This document shows positions 20,293 through 29,583 of a stretch of DNA of 64,000 bases, in pieces (position 1 is the stretch's first letter; each line of letters starts with the position of its first letter). Under the pieces are notes generated by a model. It ran no database searches and was not told the DNA's origin. It was given only the letters and a program-made list of their open reading frames with translations. The position numbers and the translations under genes were made by a program. This stretch comes from Shewanella avicenniae (GTDB lineage: Bacteria; Pseudomonadota; Gammaproteobacteria; Enterobacterales; Shewanellaceae). Where the stretch lies: the NCBI RefSeq assembly GCF_017354945.1, contig NZ_CP071503.1, positions 3,472,001 to 3,536,000 on the forward strand. Reading direction: 5' to 3'.

Positions 20293-21204
20293 ATGCCAGA
20301 TTTGAATGGGATGCTGCTATTCGCGGCAGTGGTCAGAGCAGAAGGATTCTCACAAGCAGCAAGAGAACTCGGATTGCCAAAATCCACTATCAGTCGCAAA
20401 ATTGCCCAGTTAGAGCAAGAGCTCGGTGTCCGTTTATTGCAACGAAACACGCGCTCAATCAGCCTGACACAGATTGGTGCGCTATTTTATCAGCACTGTC
20501 AAAATATAACCAATGAAGTGGAAGCTGCAAAGGCGACCATCGAATATACCCATAACGATGTTGCGGGTTTGTTGCGGATTGCGATTCCAGTCTCATTTAA
20601 CCAAGAAGTGATCGCTAACTTATGCAGTGGCTTTATGCATCTTTATCCCGGCATTGAGCTTGATGTGCAGTTTACCGATGCTGAAGTCGGCTTGGTCGGT
20701 GAAGGCTATGACATTGCCATCAAATATGGCCCGCTGCAATCTTCTGACTTGGTGGCCAGATTACTGTTTGAACGCCAACCTATCTTAGTAGCCAGCCCCG
20801 CCTATTTAAAAGCCAAGGGCACGCCTGCTACCCCCAAAGATTTAGCACAGCATGATGGTATTTTGCTGGGGACATTACGCTCGGCGCCCATTTGGCCGCT
20901 CGGTAAGGGCAACCGCAAAACCATGGCCAGCTTTAAACGCCGCGTGCGGGTGAATAGCTCTGTAATGGTGAAGCGGATGGCGCTAGATGATTTTGGTATC
21001 GCCATTCTGTCTAACTCGGTTTGCAAAAGTGAAATCGCCAGTGGCACTTTAGTGCCATTACTGCAGGAATGGCCGATTGAGCCCTTTAAGGTCTACGGGG
21101 TTTATTCCAGCCGTCGTCAATTGGCAACCAACATCAGCGTCTTTCTCGACTTTTTTACCAAACGTTTCGGCAGCCAAGAGTCACTACAGTCATTAATGAT
21201 GTAG
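20293..21204 (+). CDS. LysR-family transcriptional regulator
   Basis: This 303-residue protein has the N-terminal LysR helix-turn-helix (residues 5-62, GFSQAARELGLPKSTISRKI) and a C-terminal periplasmic-binding-like effector domain (about 90-295). It is divergent from the fused carboxylase gene with a 125-bp shared region, the usual arrangement for a LysR regulator and its target, so it may control that gene. The effector cannot be predicted. Confidence 0.9.
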   Translation: MPDLNGMLLFAAVVRAEGFSQAARELGLPKSTISRKIAQLEQELGVRLLQRNTRSISLTQIGALFYQHCQNITNEVEAAKATIEYTHNDVAGLLRIAIPVSFNQEVIANLCSGFMHLYPGIELDVQFTDAEVGLVGEGYDIAIKYGPLQSSDLVARLLFERQPILVASPAYLKAKGTPATPKDLAQHDGILLGTLRSAPIWPLGKGNRKTMASFKRRVRVNSSVMVKRMALDDFGIAILSNSVCKSEIASGTLVPLLQEWPIEPFKVYGVYSSRRQLATNISVFLDFFTKRFGSQESLQSLMM

Positions 21205-21320
21205 TGCGAGTCGACAAATCATCTAAGATTAATGGCTTATATCCTTTAATGTGGCGAAATGCTGGTGCATACTTAACTGATAAGGAATTGTTAAAATCGT
21301 TGCTGCTAAGGAACTGTCCC

Positions 21321-22469
21321 ATGCACAAGTCGCTGTTATTCAGTACATTACTCCTAAGTTGTTGTGTTTCACTTACCGCCAACGCTGGTGTAGAAGAACA
21401 GCGTATCGCAACTGCTGCTGCAGCCATGCCGCAAGTCGTTGACCGCTATCAAGCCTTTGTTGATGACTTGGGCAGCAAATATGCCAAACAAAATGACGAG
21501 CTGAAGGTTACGCAGATGGTGGCGCAGTTAGGTAAACGCGTCTGGCAACAAGCAGTGCGCGATGTGCAATCTGGCCATCCCGATGATCGCTCGCTTTATT
21601 GGTCACGGTTAAAGATGCGTCAATTGCTGGATGATTCAAAACCCGCCTTCAACATTGCCGATTGGCAAAAGCAGATACTCATTAAAGCCGTCGAGAAATC
21701 CTCGCGCGGCTTTAGTGATCTTGAATACGCCGATAACGCCACGGTTAAAATTCTGCTCACTGGGTTTGACCCGTTTTTCCTCGACCGCCACATAGATCAA
21801 AGTAACCCTTCGGGTTTAGTGGCTCTTGCGCTTGATGGTTATCAGTTCCAAGTGAACGGTAAAACCGCGCAAATTGAAACTGTGATGATCCCGGTGCGCT
21901 ATGCAGATTTTGATGAAGGCATAATCGAATCCTTACTGACGCCGGTATATCGCGATCATCAAGTCGACATGATATTCACCGTGAGCATGGGGCGAGACAA
22001 TTTTGATATCGAGCGTTTCCCAGGGCGTAACCGCTCAGCAAAGGCGCCTGACAATCGTAATGTTTACACCGGTGCCGATAAAACCCACCCCATCGCGCCA
22101 ATGCTCGATGGCAAAACCCTGAATGGTCCAGAGTTTGTTGAATTCTCACTGCCAGTAGCAGCAATGCAAAAAGTGGCTGGGCGTTGGCCGATTAATGATA
22201 ATCATCAGGTCACTACCCTGTCTCGTGGTAGCTTTGCAGCCTCATCTTTAGCCGAATTGCAAAACGAAACCTCAGTTGAAGGCTCAGGTGGCGGGTATTT
22301 GTCGAATGAAATCTCATATCGCTCCATCCTGCTGCGCGAGCAGTTGGGCAGTAAAATTCCGACCGGCCACATTCATACACCGAAATTAACCAACTACGAT
22401 GCCGAAATGGAACAAGCGGTCGTAGAGCAAGTGAAGCAGATGATTGCTGCGGCAGCGGCGACACTGTAA
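21321..22469 (+). CDS. Exported pyroglutamyl-peptidase-like (C15) protein, catalytic Cys position is Ser
   Basis: The 382-residue product starts with a signal peptide (MHKSLLFSTLLLSCCVSLTANA). Residues about 130-370 resemble peptidase family C15: ILLTGFDPFFLDRHIDQSNPSG at the N-terminal strand, SMGRDNFDIERFPGRNR with the family Glu, and GHIHTPKL with the family His. The segment that should hold the nucleophilic Cys reads GGGYLSNEISYRS, with Ser in its place. It may be an inactive or altered hydrolase. The frame is open 39 codons further upstream, but AAGGA at 21309-21313 supports the ATG at 21321. Confidence 0.75.
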   Translation: MHKSLLFSTLLLSCCVSLTANAGVEEQRIATAAAAMPQVVDRYQAFVDDLGSKYAKQNDELKVTQMVAQLGKRVWQQAVRDVQSGHPDDRSLYWSRLKMRQLLDDSKPAFNIADWQKQILIKAVEKSSRGFSDLEYADNATVKILLTGFDPFFLDRHIDQSNPSGLVALALDGYQFQVNGKTAQIETVMIPVRYADFDEGIIESLLTPVYRDHQVDMIFTVSMGRDNFDIERFPGRNRSAKAPDNRNVYTGADKTHPIAPMLDGKTLNGPEFVEFSLPVAAMQKVAGRWPINDNHQVTTLSRGSFAASSLAELQNETSVEGSGGGYLSNEISYRSILLREQLGSKIPTGHIHTPKLTNYDAEMEQAVVEQVKQMIAAAAATL

Positions 22470-22474
22470 GCTGA

Positions 22475-22509
22475 CGCCCGACATTTGCTATCAATGTCGG
22501 GCGAAATTT
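22475..22509 (+). terminator. Terminator after the C15-like gene
   Basis: A perfect 11-bp stem (CGCCCGACATT / AATGTCGGGCG) with a 7-nt loop follows the stop by five bases and is trailed by AAATTTT. Confidence 0.75.
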
Positions 22510-22519
22510 TAGGTGGAGT

Positions 22520-23074
22520 ATGTGGTTTTCTCGTCGAGCAGTTAGTCGTCAACCTTCAGCCGCAATCGCAAAATCTGCGTTAGCCAAAACCAGCAACCAA
22601 GCTGCCGTTATGCAGCGTATTAATGAGTGTTATCAACTTGCTGAGCAACACTTTCGCAAAAGCTTTACACGGCCAAGTGTTCATTTTAGTTTGCGTGGCA
22701 AAGCTGCTGGCACCGCACATCCAATCCAACAAATGCTCCGTTTTAACGCTGTATTACTGGAAGAAAATCCCAACGTATTTTTGAGCGAAGTCGTGCCCCA
22801 TGAAGTGTGCCACCTGCTGACGCATCAGCTTTATGGCAAGGTAAAACCTCATGGGATTGAATGGAAGGCGCTGATGCAGCAGCTTTTTCAGCTGTCCGGC
22901 AAAGTAACGCATCAATTGGATATCAGCTCTGTGACGCCAAAGGGTGTGATGTATCGCTGCCATTGTGGCCCGCTTGAGCTGAGTGTCAGACGCCACAATA
23001 AAGTGATGCGCCAGCAAGCACATTATCAATGTCGCCGCTGCGGCCAAAAGCTCGAACCCGTTCTCAACGACTAG
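22520..23074 (+). CDS. sprT: SprT-family zinc metalloprotein
   Basis: This 184-residue protein carries the zinc-protease motif HEVCH (HExxH) in PHEVCHLLTHQLYG with a further His in KPHGIEW, and a C-terminal zinc ribbon (YRCHCG ... YQCRRCGQKL). Both are diagnostic of SprT. The cellular substrate of bacterial SprT is not established. The first 30 residues are less conserved and a start at the internal ATG in AAVMQRINECYQL is possible, although GGTGGAG precedes the annotated ATG. Confidence 0.88.
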   Translation: MWFSRRAVSRQPSAAIAKSALAKTSNQAAVMQRINECYQLAEQHFRKSFTRPSVHFSLRGKAAGTAHPIQQMLRFNAVLLEENPNVFLSEVVPHEVCHLLTHQLYGKVKPHGIEWKALMQQLFQLSGKVTHQLDISSVTPKGVMYRCHCGPLELSVRRHNKVMRQQAHYQCRRCGQKLEPVLND

Positions 23075-23242
23075 CCATACAGTAATAAAGGTTGCAGTCT
23101 GAGAACGGCTGATAATTGAAAAGGGTTACAACCAAGCCCAATAACTGGGTAAAATATGCCAACTTTGGCAAGTAGGCGCGACAGTTAGCGCAGCCGATAA
23201 CTTGTATCACTTACCAATTCGCCGTGTTTTTCAGGATAGAGC

Positions 23243-23974
23243 ATGAGAGTTCCCCGTATTTACCAAGGTGCCGCGCTAGGGGCCAAAACTGAAGTCACCC
23301 TAGATGCAGACGCAAGTGCCCATATCGGCCGAGTGCTGCGGATGACAGAAGGTCAAGCCATCAGTTTATTTAACGGTGATGGTAATGATTACCCTGCCAC
23401 CATAGTTGCAGCAGGCAAAAAGGCGATCACTGTTGTGGTAGAACAGTGTGTCGTTAACCCGTCAGAGTCTCCATTGAATCTGCATCTTGGCCAAGTGATT
23501 TCGCGGGGTGACCGAATGGATTTCACCATACAAAAATCGGTCGAGTTAGGCGTTAATACCATAACACCATTGTTTTCAGAACGTTGCGGCGTCAAACTGG
23601 ACGGCGAACGATTGGAAAAGAAAATTCAGCAGTGGCAAAAGATAGTGATCAGCGCTTGTGAACAATCGGGTCGTAGCGCGGTGCCTGAAGTGCGCCCGGC
23701 GATGAATCTTATCGATTGGTGTCAAGAAGCCACCAGCGCTATCAAGCTCAATCTGCATCCGCGTGCGCAGCATGGCATCAGCGGCTTGAATCTTGCCACA
23801 GCGCGAGTACGCTTGCTGATTGGGCCAGAAGGTGGCCTCTCTGATGAAGAGATTGCCATGACCGAGCAACAAGGGTTTACCGACGTATTACTCGGCCCTC
23901 GCGTACTCAGAACAGAAACAGCCGCATTAACCGCCATCTCCGTGTTGCAATCTCGATTCGGTGATTTGGGCTAA
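23243..23974 (+). CDS. rsmE: 16S rRNA m3U1498 methyltransferase RsmE
   Basis: This 243-residue SPOUT-class enzyme methylates N3 of U1498 in 16S rRNA. The N-terminal PUA-like part ([12 protein letters not shown] ... HIGRVLRM) is followed by the knotted SAM-binding domain with [13 protein letters not shown] and [16 protein letters not shown], both diagnostic. It is followed after 24 bp by gshB. Confidence 0.95.
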   Translation: MRVPRIYQGAALGAKTEVTLDADASAHIGRVLRMTEGQAISLFNGDGNDYPATIVAAGKKAITVVVEQCVVNPSESPLNLHLGQVISRGDRMDFTIQKSVELGVNTITPLFSERCGVKLDGERLEKKIQQWQKIVISACEQSGRSAVPEVRPAMNLIDWCQEATSAIKLNLHPRAQHGISGLNLATARVRLLIGPEGGLSDEEIAMTEQQGFTDVLLGPRVLRTETAALTAISVLQSRFGDLG

Positions 23975-23998
23975 GTCATTCGCAGTAAGGAAATTAAA

Positions 23999-24958
23999 AT
24001 GATTAAACTGGGTATCGTGATGGACCCCATTGCGGGCATCAACATCAAGAAAGACACAAGCTTTGCTATGTTGTTGGCAGCGCAAAGCCGTGGTTATGAG
24101 CTGTTCTACATGGAAATGGCCGATCTGGCTATGGTGGAAGGTGAAGCCCGCGCCAACATGCGCAAGTTGACCGTGCGCCAAGACGCGAATGATTGGTTCA
24201 GCTTAGAAGAAGCACAAGAGCTGCCGCTGAGCGATCTTGACGTCATACTTATGCGTAAAGACCCACCGTTCGACACCGAATTTATCTACGCAACTTACAT
24301 GCTTGAGCGCGCAGAAGAAGCTGGCACCTTGATTGTTAACAAGCCACAAAGCCTGCGTGACGCCAATGAAAAACTGTTCACCGCTTGGTTTAACGAATTC
24401 ACACCAATTACCGTGGTGACTCGTGATGCCAAACGCCTGCGTGCCTTCCACCAAGCGCACGGCGACGTGATCCTCAAACCGTTAGACGGGATGGGTGGCG
24501 CATCGATTTTCCGCCTGAAACAAGACGATGCCAACGTTGGCGTCATTATCGAAACGCTGACCAATCACGGTCAACGTTACGCAATGGCGCAAAAATATAT
24601 TCCTGAAATCGTCGATGGCGACAAACGCATTTTAGTGGTTGATGGCGAACCTATGCCGTACTGCTTAGCCCGTATTCCACAAAAAGGTGAAACCCGTGGC
24701 AACTTAGCAGCGGGCGGCAGCGGTCGCGCTCAACCGTTATCAGAAAGCGATTGGAAGATTGCCAATGCCATTGGTCCAGAGCTGAAAAAGCGGGGACTGA
24801 TCTTTGTTGGACTCGATGTCATCGGTGACAAACTGACCGAAATTAACGTTACCAGCCCAACATGCGTGCGCGAAATTGAAGCCGCCTTCGAAGTGGATAT
24901 TACCGGTAAATTAATGGATGCCATTGAGCGCCGTCTCAGCGAAAAGACTAAAGGATAA
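23999..24958 (+). CDS. gshB: Glutathione synthetase
   Basis: This 319-residue ATP-grasp enzyme joins glycine to gamma-glutamylcysteine. The N-terminus MIKLGIVMDPI, RKDPPFDTEFIYATY, the ATP-grasp segment LKPLDGMGGASIFR, PYCLARIPQKGETRGNLAAGG and the metal-binding ITEINVTSPT-like end (LTEINVTSPTCVREIE) are all in place. AAGGAAA lies just before the start. The downstream phosphatase starts two bases after the stop, so the genes are likely co-transcribed. Confidence 0.97.
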   Translation: MIKLGIVMDPIAGINIKKDTSFAMLLAAQSRGYELFYMEMADLAMVEGEARANMRKLTVRQDANDWFSLEEAQELPLSDLDVILMRKDPPFDTEFIYATYMLERAEEAGTLIVNKPQSLRDANEKLFTAWFNEFTPITVVTRDAKRLRAFHQAHGDVILKPLDGMGGASIFRLKQDDANVGVIIETLTNHGQRYAMAQKYIPEIVDGDKRILVVDGEPMPYCLARIPQKGETRGNLAAGGSGRAQPLSESDWKIANAIGPELKKRGLIFVGLDVIGDKLTEINVTSPTCVREIEAAFEVDITGKLMDAIERRLSEKTKG

Positions 24959-24960
24959 AC

Positions 24961-26280
24961 ATGAAACTGACGCGAGTTTGTTTATTAGCGATTGCTTGTT
25001 GCTTACCTTTTGCAGCAAGCAGCAATGACGCACCACTTAATCCGACTGCGGCACCTGCTCGCCCTAAGAATGTCGTGATTATGATTGGTGATGGAATGGG
25101 CGCGGCTTACACCAGCGCCTATCGCTTTTACAAAGACAATCCTGAAACTGAAGAGATTGAACAGACGGTATTTGATCGTTTGTTAGTGGGGATGGCCTCC
25201 ACCTACCCTGCAAGCGTCAGTGGTTATGTTACCGACTCGGCAGCCGCAGCGACGGCGTTATCGACCGGGTTCAAAAGTTATAACGGCGCCATCAGCGTCG
25301 ATGTCAATAAACGTCCACTGCCCACCCTGTTAGAGCGTGCTAAAAAGCTCGGCTTGAGCACAGGTGTTGCCGTGACTTGCCAAGTCAACCACGCCACCCC
25401 AGCGGCATTTTTAAGCCATGACGAAAGCCGTCGTAACTATGATGCGATTGCAGCCAGCTATATCAATACCGATGCTGATTTGATTCTTGGTGGTGGCCAA
25501 AAGTATTTCCCTGAGCCTCTGCGGCAGCAATTTATTGCTAAAGGCTACCAAGTACTCACCGACTTTACCGAGCTGGCGGGGTTAACTCAGCCCAAAGCGC
25601 TGGGCTTATTCGCCGATGTGCAGTTGCCTTGGTCAATGGATGAGCCGGAAGCCCATAAACTCAGCAACATGACCAGCAAGGCGTTAGCGCTTTTGTCGCA
25701 GAACACTCAAGGCTTTGTACTGCTCGTCGAAGGTAGCCAAATCGATTGGGCCGGTCACGACAACGATGTAGCAGCAGCCATGGGCGAAATGGATGAATTT
25801 GCGCATAGCATTGAAATTGTTGAGCAATTCGTTCGTAGCCATCCTGATACCTTATTGGTGGTGACGGCTGATCACAACACTGGCGGGTTCTCAATTGGTG
25901 CAAATGACAAATATGAATGGCATCCAGAAGTCCTGCGTCAGCTGAAATCGAGTCCAGACGAAATGGCCGCAAGCGCAATTGCCGTTGAGCAATGGCGCGA
26001 ACCACTAGCGACCAGCTTAGGCTTTGCGATTGATGATGAACTGTTTAGCAAGTTGGAACGCGCCAGAATGCAAGGCAAGAAAGCGCTGGCGACGGCAATC
26101 AAGCATGAGATTGACCTGCGCACCAATACCGGTTGGACAACTGGCGGCCATACAGGGGTTGATGTACAGGTATTCGCCGCGGGGCCTGGCTCTGAGCTGT
26201 TTATTGGCAGTCAAGATAACACCGACATTGCCAATAAAATTATTAGCTTGCTACCAAAGCCGAAAAAAGACGTTAAGTAA
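24961..26280 (+). CDS. Exported alkaline phosphatase (PhoA superfamily)
   Basis: This 439-residue protein has a signal peptide (MKLTRVCLLAIACCLPFAASS) and all alkaline phosphatase landmarks: metal-binding MIGDGMGAAY, nucleophilic Ser in YVTDSAAAATAL, EGSQIDWAGHDND, TADHNTGG and a C-terminal GGHTGVDVQVFAAGPG. It should release phosphate from monoesters in the periplasm. It starts two bases after gshB, a coupling with no obvious functional logic. A terminator follows the stop by four bases. Confidence 0.94.
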   Translation: MKLTRVCLLAIACCLPFAASSNDAPLNPTAAPARPKNVVIMIGDGMGAAYTSAYRFYKDNPETEEIEQTVFDRLLVGMASTYPASVSGYVTDSAAAATALSTGFKSYNGAISVDVNKRPLPTLLERAKKLGLSTGVAVTCQVNHATPAAFLSHDESRRNYDAIAASYINTDADLILGGGQKYFPEPLRQQFIAKGYQVLTDFTELAGLTQPKALGLFADVQLPWSMDEPEAHKLSNMTSKALALLSQNTQGFVLLVEGSQIDWAGHDNDVAAAMGEMDEFAHSIEIVEQFVRSHPDTLLVVTADHNTGGFSIGANDKYEWHPEVLRQLKSSPDEMAASAIAVEQWREPLATSLGFAIDDELFSKLERARMQGKKALATAIKHEIDLRTNTGWTTGGHTGVDVQVFAAGPGSELFIGSQDNTDIANKIISLLPKPKKDVK

Positions 26281-26284
26281 CACC

Positions 26285-26308
26285 AAGGGCTCTATTGAGC
26301 CCTTTTTC
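26285..26308 (+). terminator. Terminator of the gshB-phosphatase unit
   Basis: A perfect 8-bp stem (AAGGGCTC / GAGCCCTT) with a TATT loop is followed by a T run. Confidence 0.88.
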
Positions 26309-26362
26309 ATTTAACGACGCCTCGGCTTATAATAGGGACAAAATTTATTTGAGATCACAGCC

Positions 26363-27388
26363 TTGCTGACCGCGCCTTCTGAATTACTGATTCGCAACCA
26401 ACACCTATTTCAAGACAAACAGCTGTTACTGCTCAACCATGAGGCTGATCGCTGCGCCGAGCAGTTAGCGTCGGGTTGCCGTTCAGTCACTGCATTAGCG
26501 CTGGATTTTAATCATCATCAACAGCTGCGCGGCATTCCCGCTAACGTGACCGCCGAATTTGGCCATCAGTTGCAAGACGTCAATGCCAAATTCGACACTG
26601 TGGTGATCTATTACCCTAAAGCAAAACCGCTGCTCCAATATCTGCTGACCTTAGCCGCGTTCCATCTGCGACCAGAGGGTGAGCTCATTGTTGTTGGCGA
26701 AAACAAAGGTGGCATACGCTCGTTCAACAAATTGCAGTCGTCCTTTTTCAGTCAACCACTGAAGTTAGATAACGCGCGCCACTGCTTACTGTTTAGTGCC
26801 ATCTGCCATGCTCAACCAAAAAGTCTCGACATCAATGCGTTTGTAAGCCGTTACACACTTACCCTAGGTGACAGTCAAGTCACTATCTGTAATATGGTGG
26901 GCGTATTTAGCGAGAAGCAACTTGATCAAGGCACTGAGTTACTGCTGCAACACCTCACCCCGCTGTCGGGGCGGGTGTTAGATTTTGGTTGTGGTGCTGG
27001 AGTAATTGCCGTCGCACTGCTGCAACATCAACCTGAGCTGGCATTGGAATGTGTGGATATTAACGCAATGGCTTTGCTGTCTTGCACACTCACCTTGGCG
27101 GCCAATGGCATGAACGCAAAAGTGTATCCATCAGATGGCTTAGCACAAACCAACGGCCAATTTAACGCGATTATTTCTAACCCGCCGTTCCATGATGGCT
27201 TAATGAGTACCACAGATATTGCAACCCGCTTCGTGCAAGACAGTCGCCAACAATTGGCGCGCAATGGCGTGTGGCAGATTGTGGCAAATCGCCACTTACC
27301 TTATGGCGATGCCATTGAAAATGCGTTTGGTAATGTAAATGTTGTGGCGGAGAACAATCGCTACAAAGTTTATCAAAATAAGATATAA
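26363..27388 (+). CDS. rsmC: 16S rRNA m2G1207 methyltransferase RsmC
   Basis: This 341-residue enzyme methylates G1207 of 16S rRNA. It has the duplicated methyltransferase layout of RsmC: a degenerate N-terminal half (about 1-165) and an active C-terminal half with SAM-binding [15 protein letters not shown] and the catalytic NPPF motif in [10 protein letters not shown]. The start is a TTG at 26363, which gives the expected family N-terminus ([12 protein letters not shown]); no nearby ATG gives a better one. Confidence 0.93.
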   Translation: MLTAPSELLIRNQHLFQDKQLLLLNHEADRCAEQLASGCRSVTALALDFNHHQQLRGIPANVTAEFGHQLQDVNAKFDTVVIYYPKAKPLLQYLLTLAAFHLRPEGELIVVGENKGGIRSFNKLQSSFFSQPLKLDNARHCLLFSAICHAQPKSLDINAFVSRYTLTLGDSQVTICNMVGVFSEKQLDQGTELLLQHLTPLSGRVLDFGCGAGVIAVALLQHQPELALECVDINAMALLSCTLTLAANGMNAKVYPSDGLAQTNGQFNAIISNPPFHDGLMSTTDIATRFVQDSRQQLARNGVWQIVANRHLPYGDAIENAFGNVNVVAENNRYKVYQNKI

Positions 27389-27532
27389 AACAGTGGCTAA
27401 CTGTGAAATGTAGCGCAAAAATCAGTAGATAGTTACTTCTTTGTTACAAAAAAATGCGCAACATCAAGCACTGTTGATATAATTCAACGGTAAAGTAGGA
27501 GCGGTGATAATAATTTAAGCTTGGATAATAAT

Positions 27533-29203
27533 ATGCTCACACCAGATCTACTCCATTTCAGTAGCGATAACCTATTCGCCGAGTTGACACTGGTGCCCAC
27601 TACCCATGGGCCGGTCTCAGAGAAAGAGATCCTACAACTGTTGACCCTTCCAGAGTTCAACACTCTTTTCCCAATCGATTTCAGCATCAAAAAAGCCGTC
27701 AAAGATATTAATGCGTTGGCGGCTCAAGATGAAGGTAAAACGAAACAATCTTTTAAAATTGCCGAGCGCCGCGATGCCCAGATCATCCTAGAAACCAGCA
27801 ATGACAAAATGCAAGCGACCATGACGATTGTCGCGGCGTGGGGGGGACGTACCGTTCAACTGCCTGACGTCTTGCATCATCTCAAAAAAGAAGGCATTAG
27901 CATGGGGCTATCACGCCTCAAAATTGAAGCCATGCTAAAAAAGGTACAAGTGCTCAAGCCCGGCGAAAGTGTTAGCAGCGTCATCGCACATGGCAAGGCT
28001 GCGGTGAATGGTACTCATGCCAAAATTGAACGCAAAGTGCCACTGGCGCGGGAACGTTTGCTGCATCCACAAGAGCGTGAAGATGGTACCGTCGATATGC
28101 GCAATCTCGGTTCGGTAGTGATGGTCGCACCGAATGATCTGTTGATGGTCAAAATCCCCGCAACTGAAGGCAGCAAAGGTTACACCGTACTTGGTGAAGT
28201 GCTGCCCGCCACCGCTGGTAAAGACCTACCATTAATGGCTGGCGATGGTACACATCTCGATCCCGCCGACCCAAACAAATTGATCGCTACAGTCGCAGGC
28301 CAACCGGTCGAAACCGGCAGTGGTATGCAAGTCGATGACGTACTGCAGATCAAAAACGTGGATGTGGGTTACGGTAACGTCGAATTTAAGGGCAGTATTC
28401 TTATCAGCGGTGACGTGTGTGAGGGCATGCAGGTTCGCAGCTCAGGTGATATCACGGTCATGGGCTTTGTTGAGTCAGCGGTATTGGAAGCGGAAGGTGA
28501 TATTACCGTAAGCAAGGGCGTGTTAGGTCGCCAGCTTGGTGGTAACGAACTCTCCACCAAACTGATTGCTCAGGGTCAAATTTCTGCCCAATTTGTGCAG
28601 TATTCAGATCTTAAAAGTCACAGCAATATTCTGGTCACCAAACAGTTACTGCACAGTAAAAGTGATGCTCAAGGCACGATTACGGTCAGCGATACCAGCG
28701 GCCGCAGAGGTGACTTGATCGGTGGTACGGCTTATGCCGAAAAAGGGATCTGTGCCGTCACCATAGGTGCAACTGCCGACACAAAAACCGATGTCTATTG
28801 CGCTATGAAGCTCGACGAGCTGAAACAACATCTGAAAGAGCTTGATGAAGGTGGACGTAATCTCACGGTTGCCAAGCTTGATACCGAAGCAAGATTGCGC
28901 CGGCTGCCACCCAAAGAGGAGTGGCAAAACGATTCTGTGATGGTCGACCAAGTCAAAATGATGCTGGCCGAAAAGCATCGAATTGAGGAAGAACTCAATC
29001 GCGAGCTCACTGAGAAAGACTTGCTCGCAAAAGAGGTCGAAGGCTATTACGACTTCTATTTTATTGAAGCTAAAAAGCACATCTATTCCAACGTGGAAAT
29101 CCATATTGGCTCCGCCACCCAACGTACCCAACGAGAACATGGCCCTTGCCAAGTGCACAACCTTCACGGCGAACTCAATTTCGATTATGGCAATAAAAAA
29201 TAA
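27533..29203 (+). CDS. DUF342/FapA-family protein
   Basis: This 556-residue protein matches the FapA/DUF342 layout. An N-terminal module is followed by a right-handed beta-helix-like region of about 200 residues with repeated short Gly/Val turns (IKNVDVGYGNVEFKGSILISGDV ... ITVMGFVESAVLEAEGDITV), and a charged C-terminal coiled-coil (about 415-520). The family is linked to polar flagellar assembly or cell-surface polarity in related bacteria, but no flagellar genes are nearby. The frame is also open from a TTG at 27521; the ATG at 27533 is preferred, and an AGGAG near 27497 is too far for either. Confidence 0.85.
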   Translation: MLTPDLLHFSSDNLFAELTLVPTTHGPVSEKEILQLLTLPEFNTLFPIDFSIKKAVKDINALAAQDEGKTKQSFKIAERRDAQIILETSNDKMQATMTIVAAWGGRTVQLPDVLHHLKKEGISMGLSRLKIEAMLKKVQVLKPGESVSSVIAHGKAAVNGTHAKIERKVPLARERLLHPQEREDGTVDMRNLGSVVMVAPNDLLMVKIPATEGSKGYTVLGEVLPATAGKDLPLMAGDGTHLDPADPNKLIATVAGQPVETGSGMQVDDVLQIKNVDVGYGNVEFKGSILISGDVCEGMQVRSSGDITVMGFVESAVLEAEGDITVSKGVLGRQLGGNELSTKLIAQGQISAQFVQYSDLKSHSNILVTKQLLHSKSDAQGTITVSDTSGRRGDLIGGTAYAEKGICAVTIGATADTKTDVYCAMKLDELKQHLKELDEGGRNLTVAKLDTEARLRRLPPKEEWQNDSVMVDQVKMMLAEKHRIEEELNRELTEKDLLAKEVEGYYDFYFIEAKKHIYSNVEIHIGSATQRTQREHGPCQVHNLHGELNFDYGNKK

Positions 29204-29522
29204 TCCTCAATTTCAATGGCCTGCTTTGCATCTAACCCAGCAGGCCGACGAACTACTAGTGCTCGAAAGTGAAGCGGATCTCACCGCTTATTTTGGTGAG
29301 GAGCTACAGCTATTACTCAGCTATGACCGCATTATTGATAGTCTGCAGCAGCAATTTATTTGGTTAAATAATCAATGGCAGCAGCTTGAAGACAGTGTGG
29401 ACTTGCAATGGTTGCAGCAGCGAGTGCAATACCATTTTGCCGCGGCGAACGTTTGCTGCATCAGTAAATTCACCCTCAGCAACGTCGAAGACGTTATCGA
29501 TTTAGTAAAATCCATCGCCTAG
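29187..29522 (+). CDS. Small protein overlapping the DUF342 gene
   Basis: This 111-residue product starts at ATG 29187, inside the last 17 bases of the DUF342 gene, so the two are translationally coupled. It is acidic and Gln/Leu rich (ADELLVLESEADLTAYFGEELQ) with no signal peptide or membrane segment. I cannot name the family firmly; DUF4144 is a possibility based on context memory only. The open frame continues upstream in the DUF342 gene, but that part has the composition of an out-of-frame shadow. Confidence 0.7.
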   Translation: MAIKNNPQFQWPALHLTQQADELLVLESEADLTAYFGEELQLLLSYDRIIDSLQQQFIWLNNQWQQLEDSVDLQWLQQRVQYHFAAANVCCISKFTLSNVEDVIDLVKSIA

Positions 29523-29583
29523 ACTTCACCCGTTACCGCTGAACAGGCATAATCGCCGCATTCAAGATTTAATGAGAATGTAA

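Noticed and set aside
28983..29186. Upstream extension of the small gene that overlaps the DUF342 gene
   Set aside because: It is an out-of-frame shadow of the DUF342 coding sequence; the ATG at 29187 gives a sensible overlap start.
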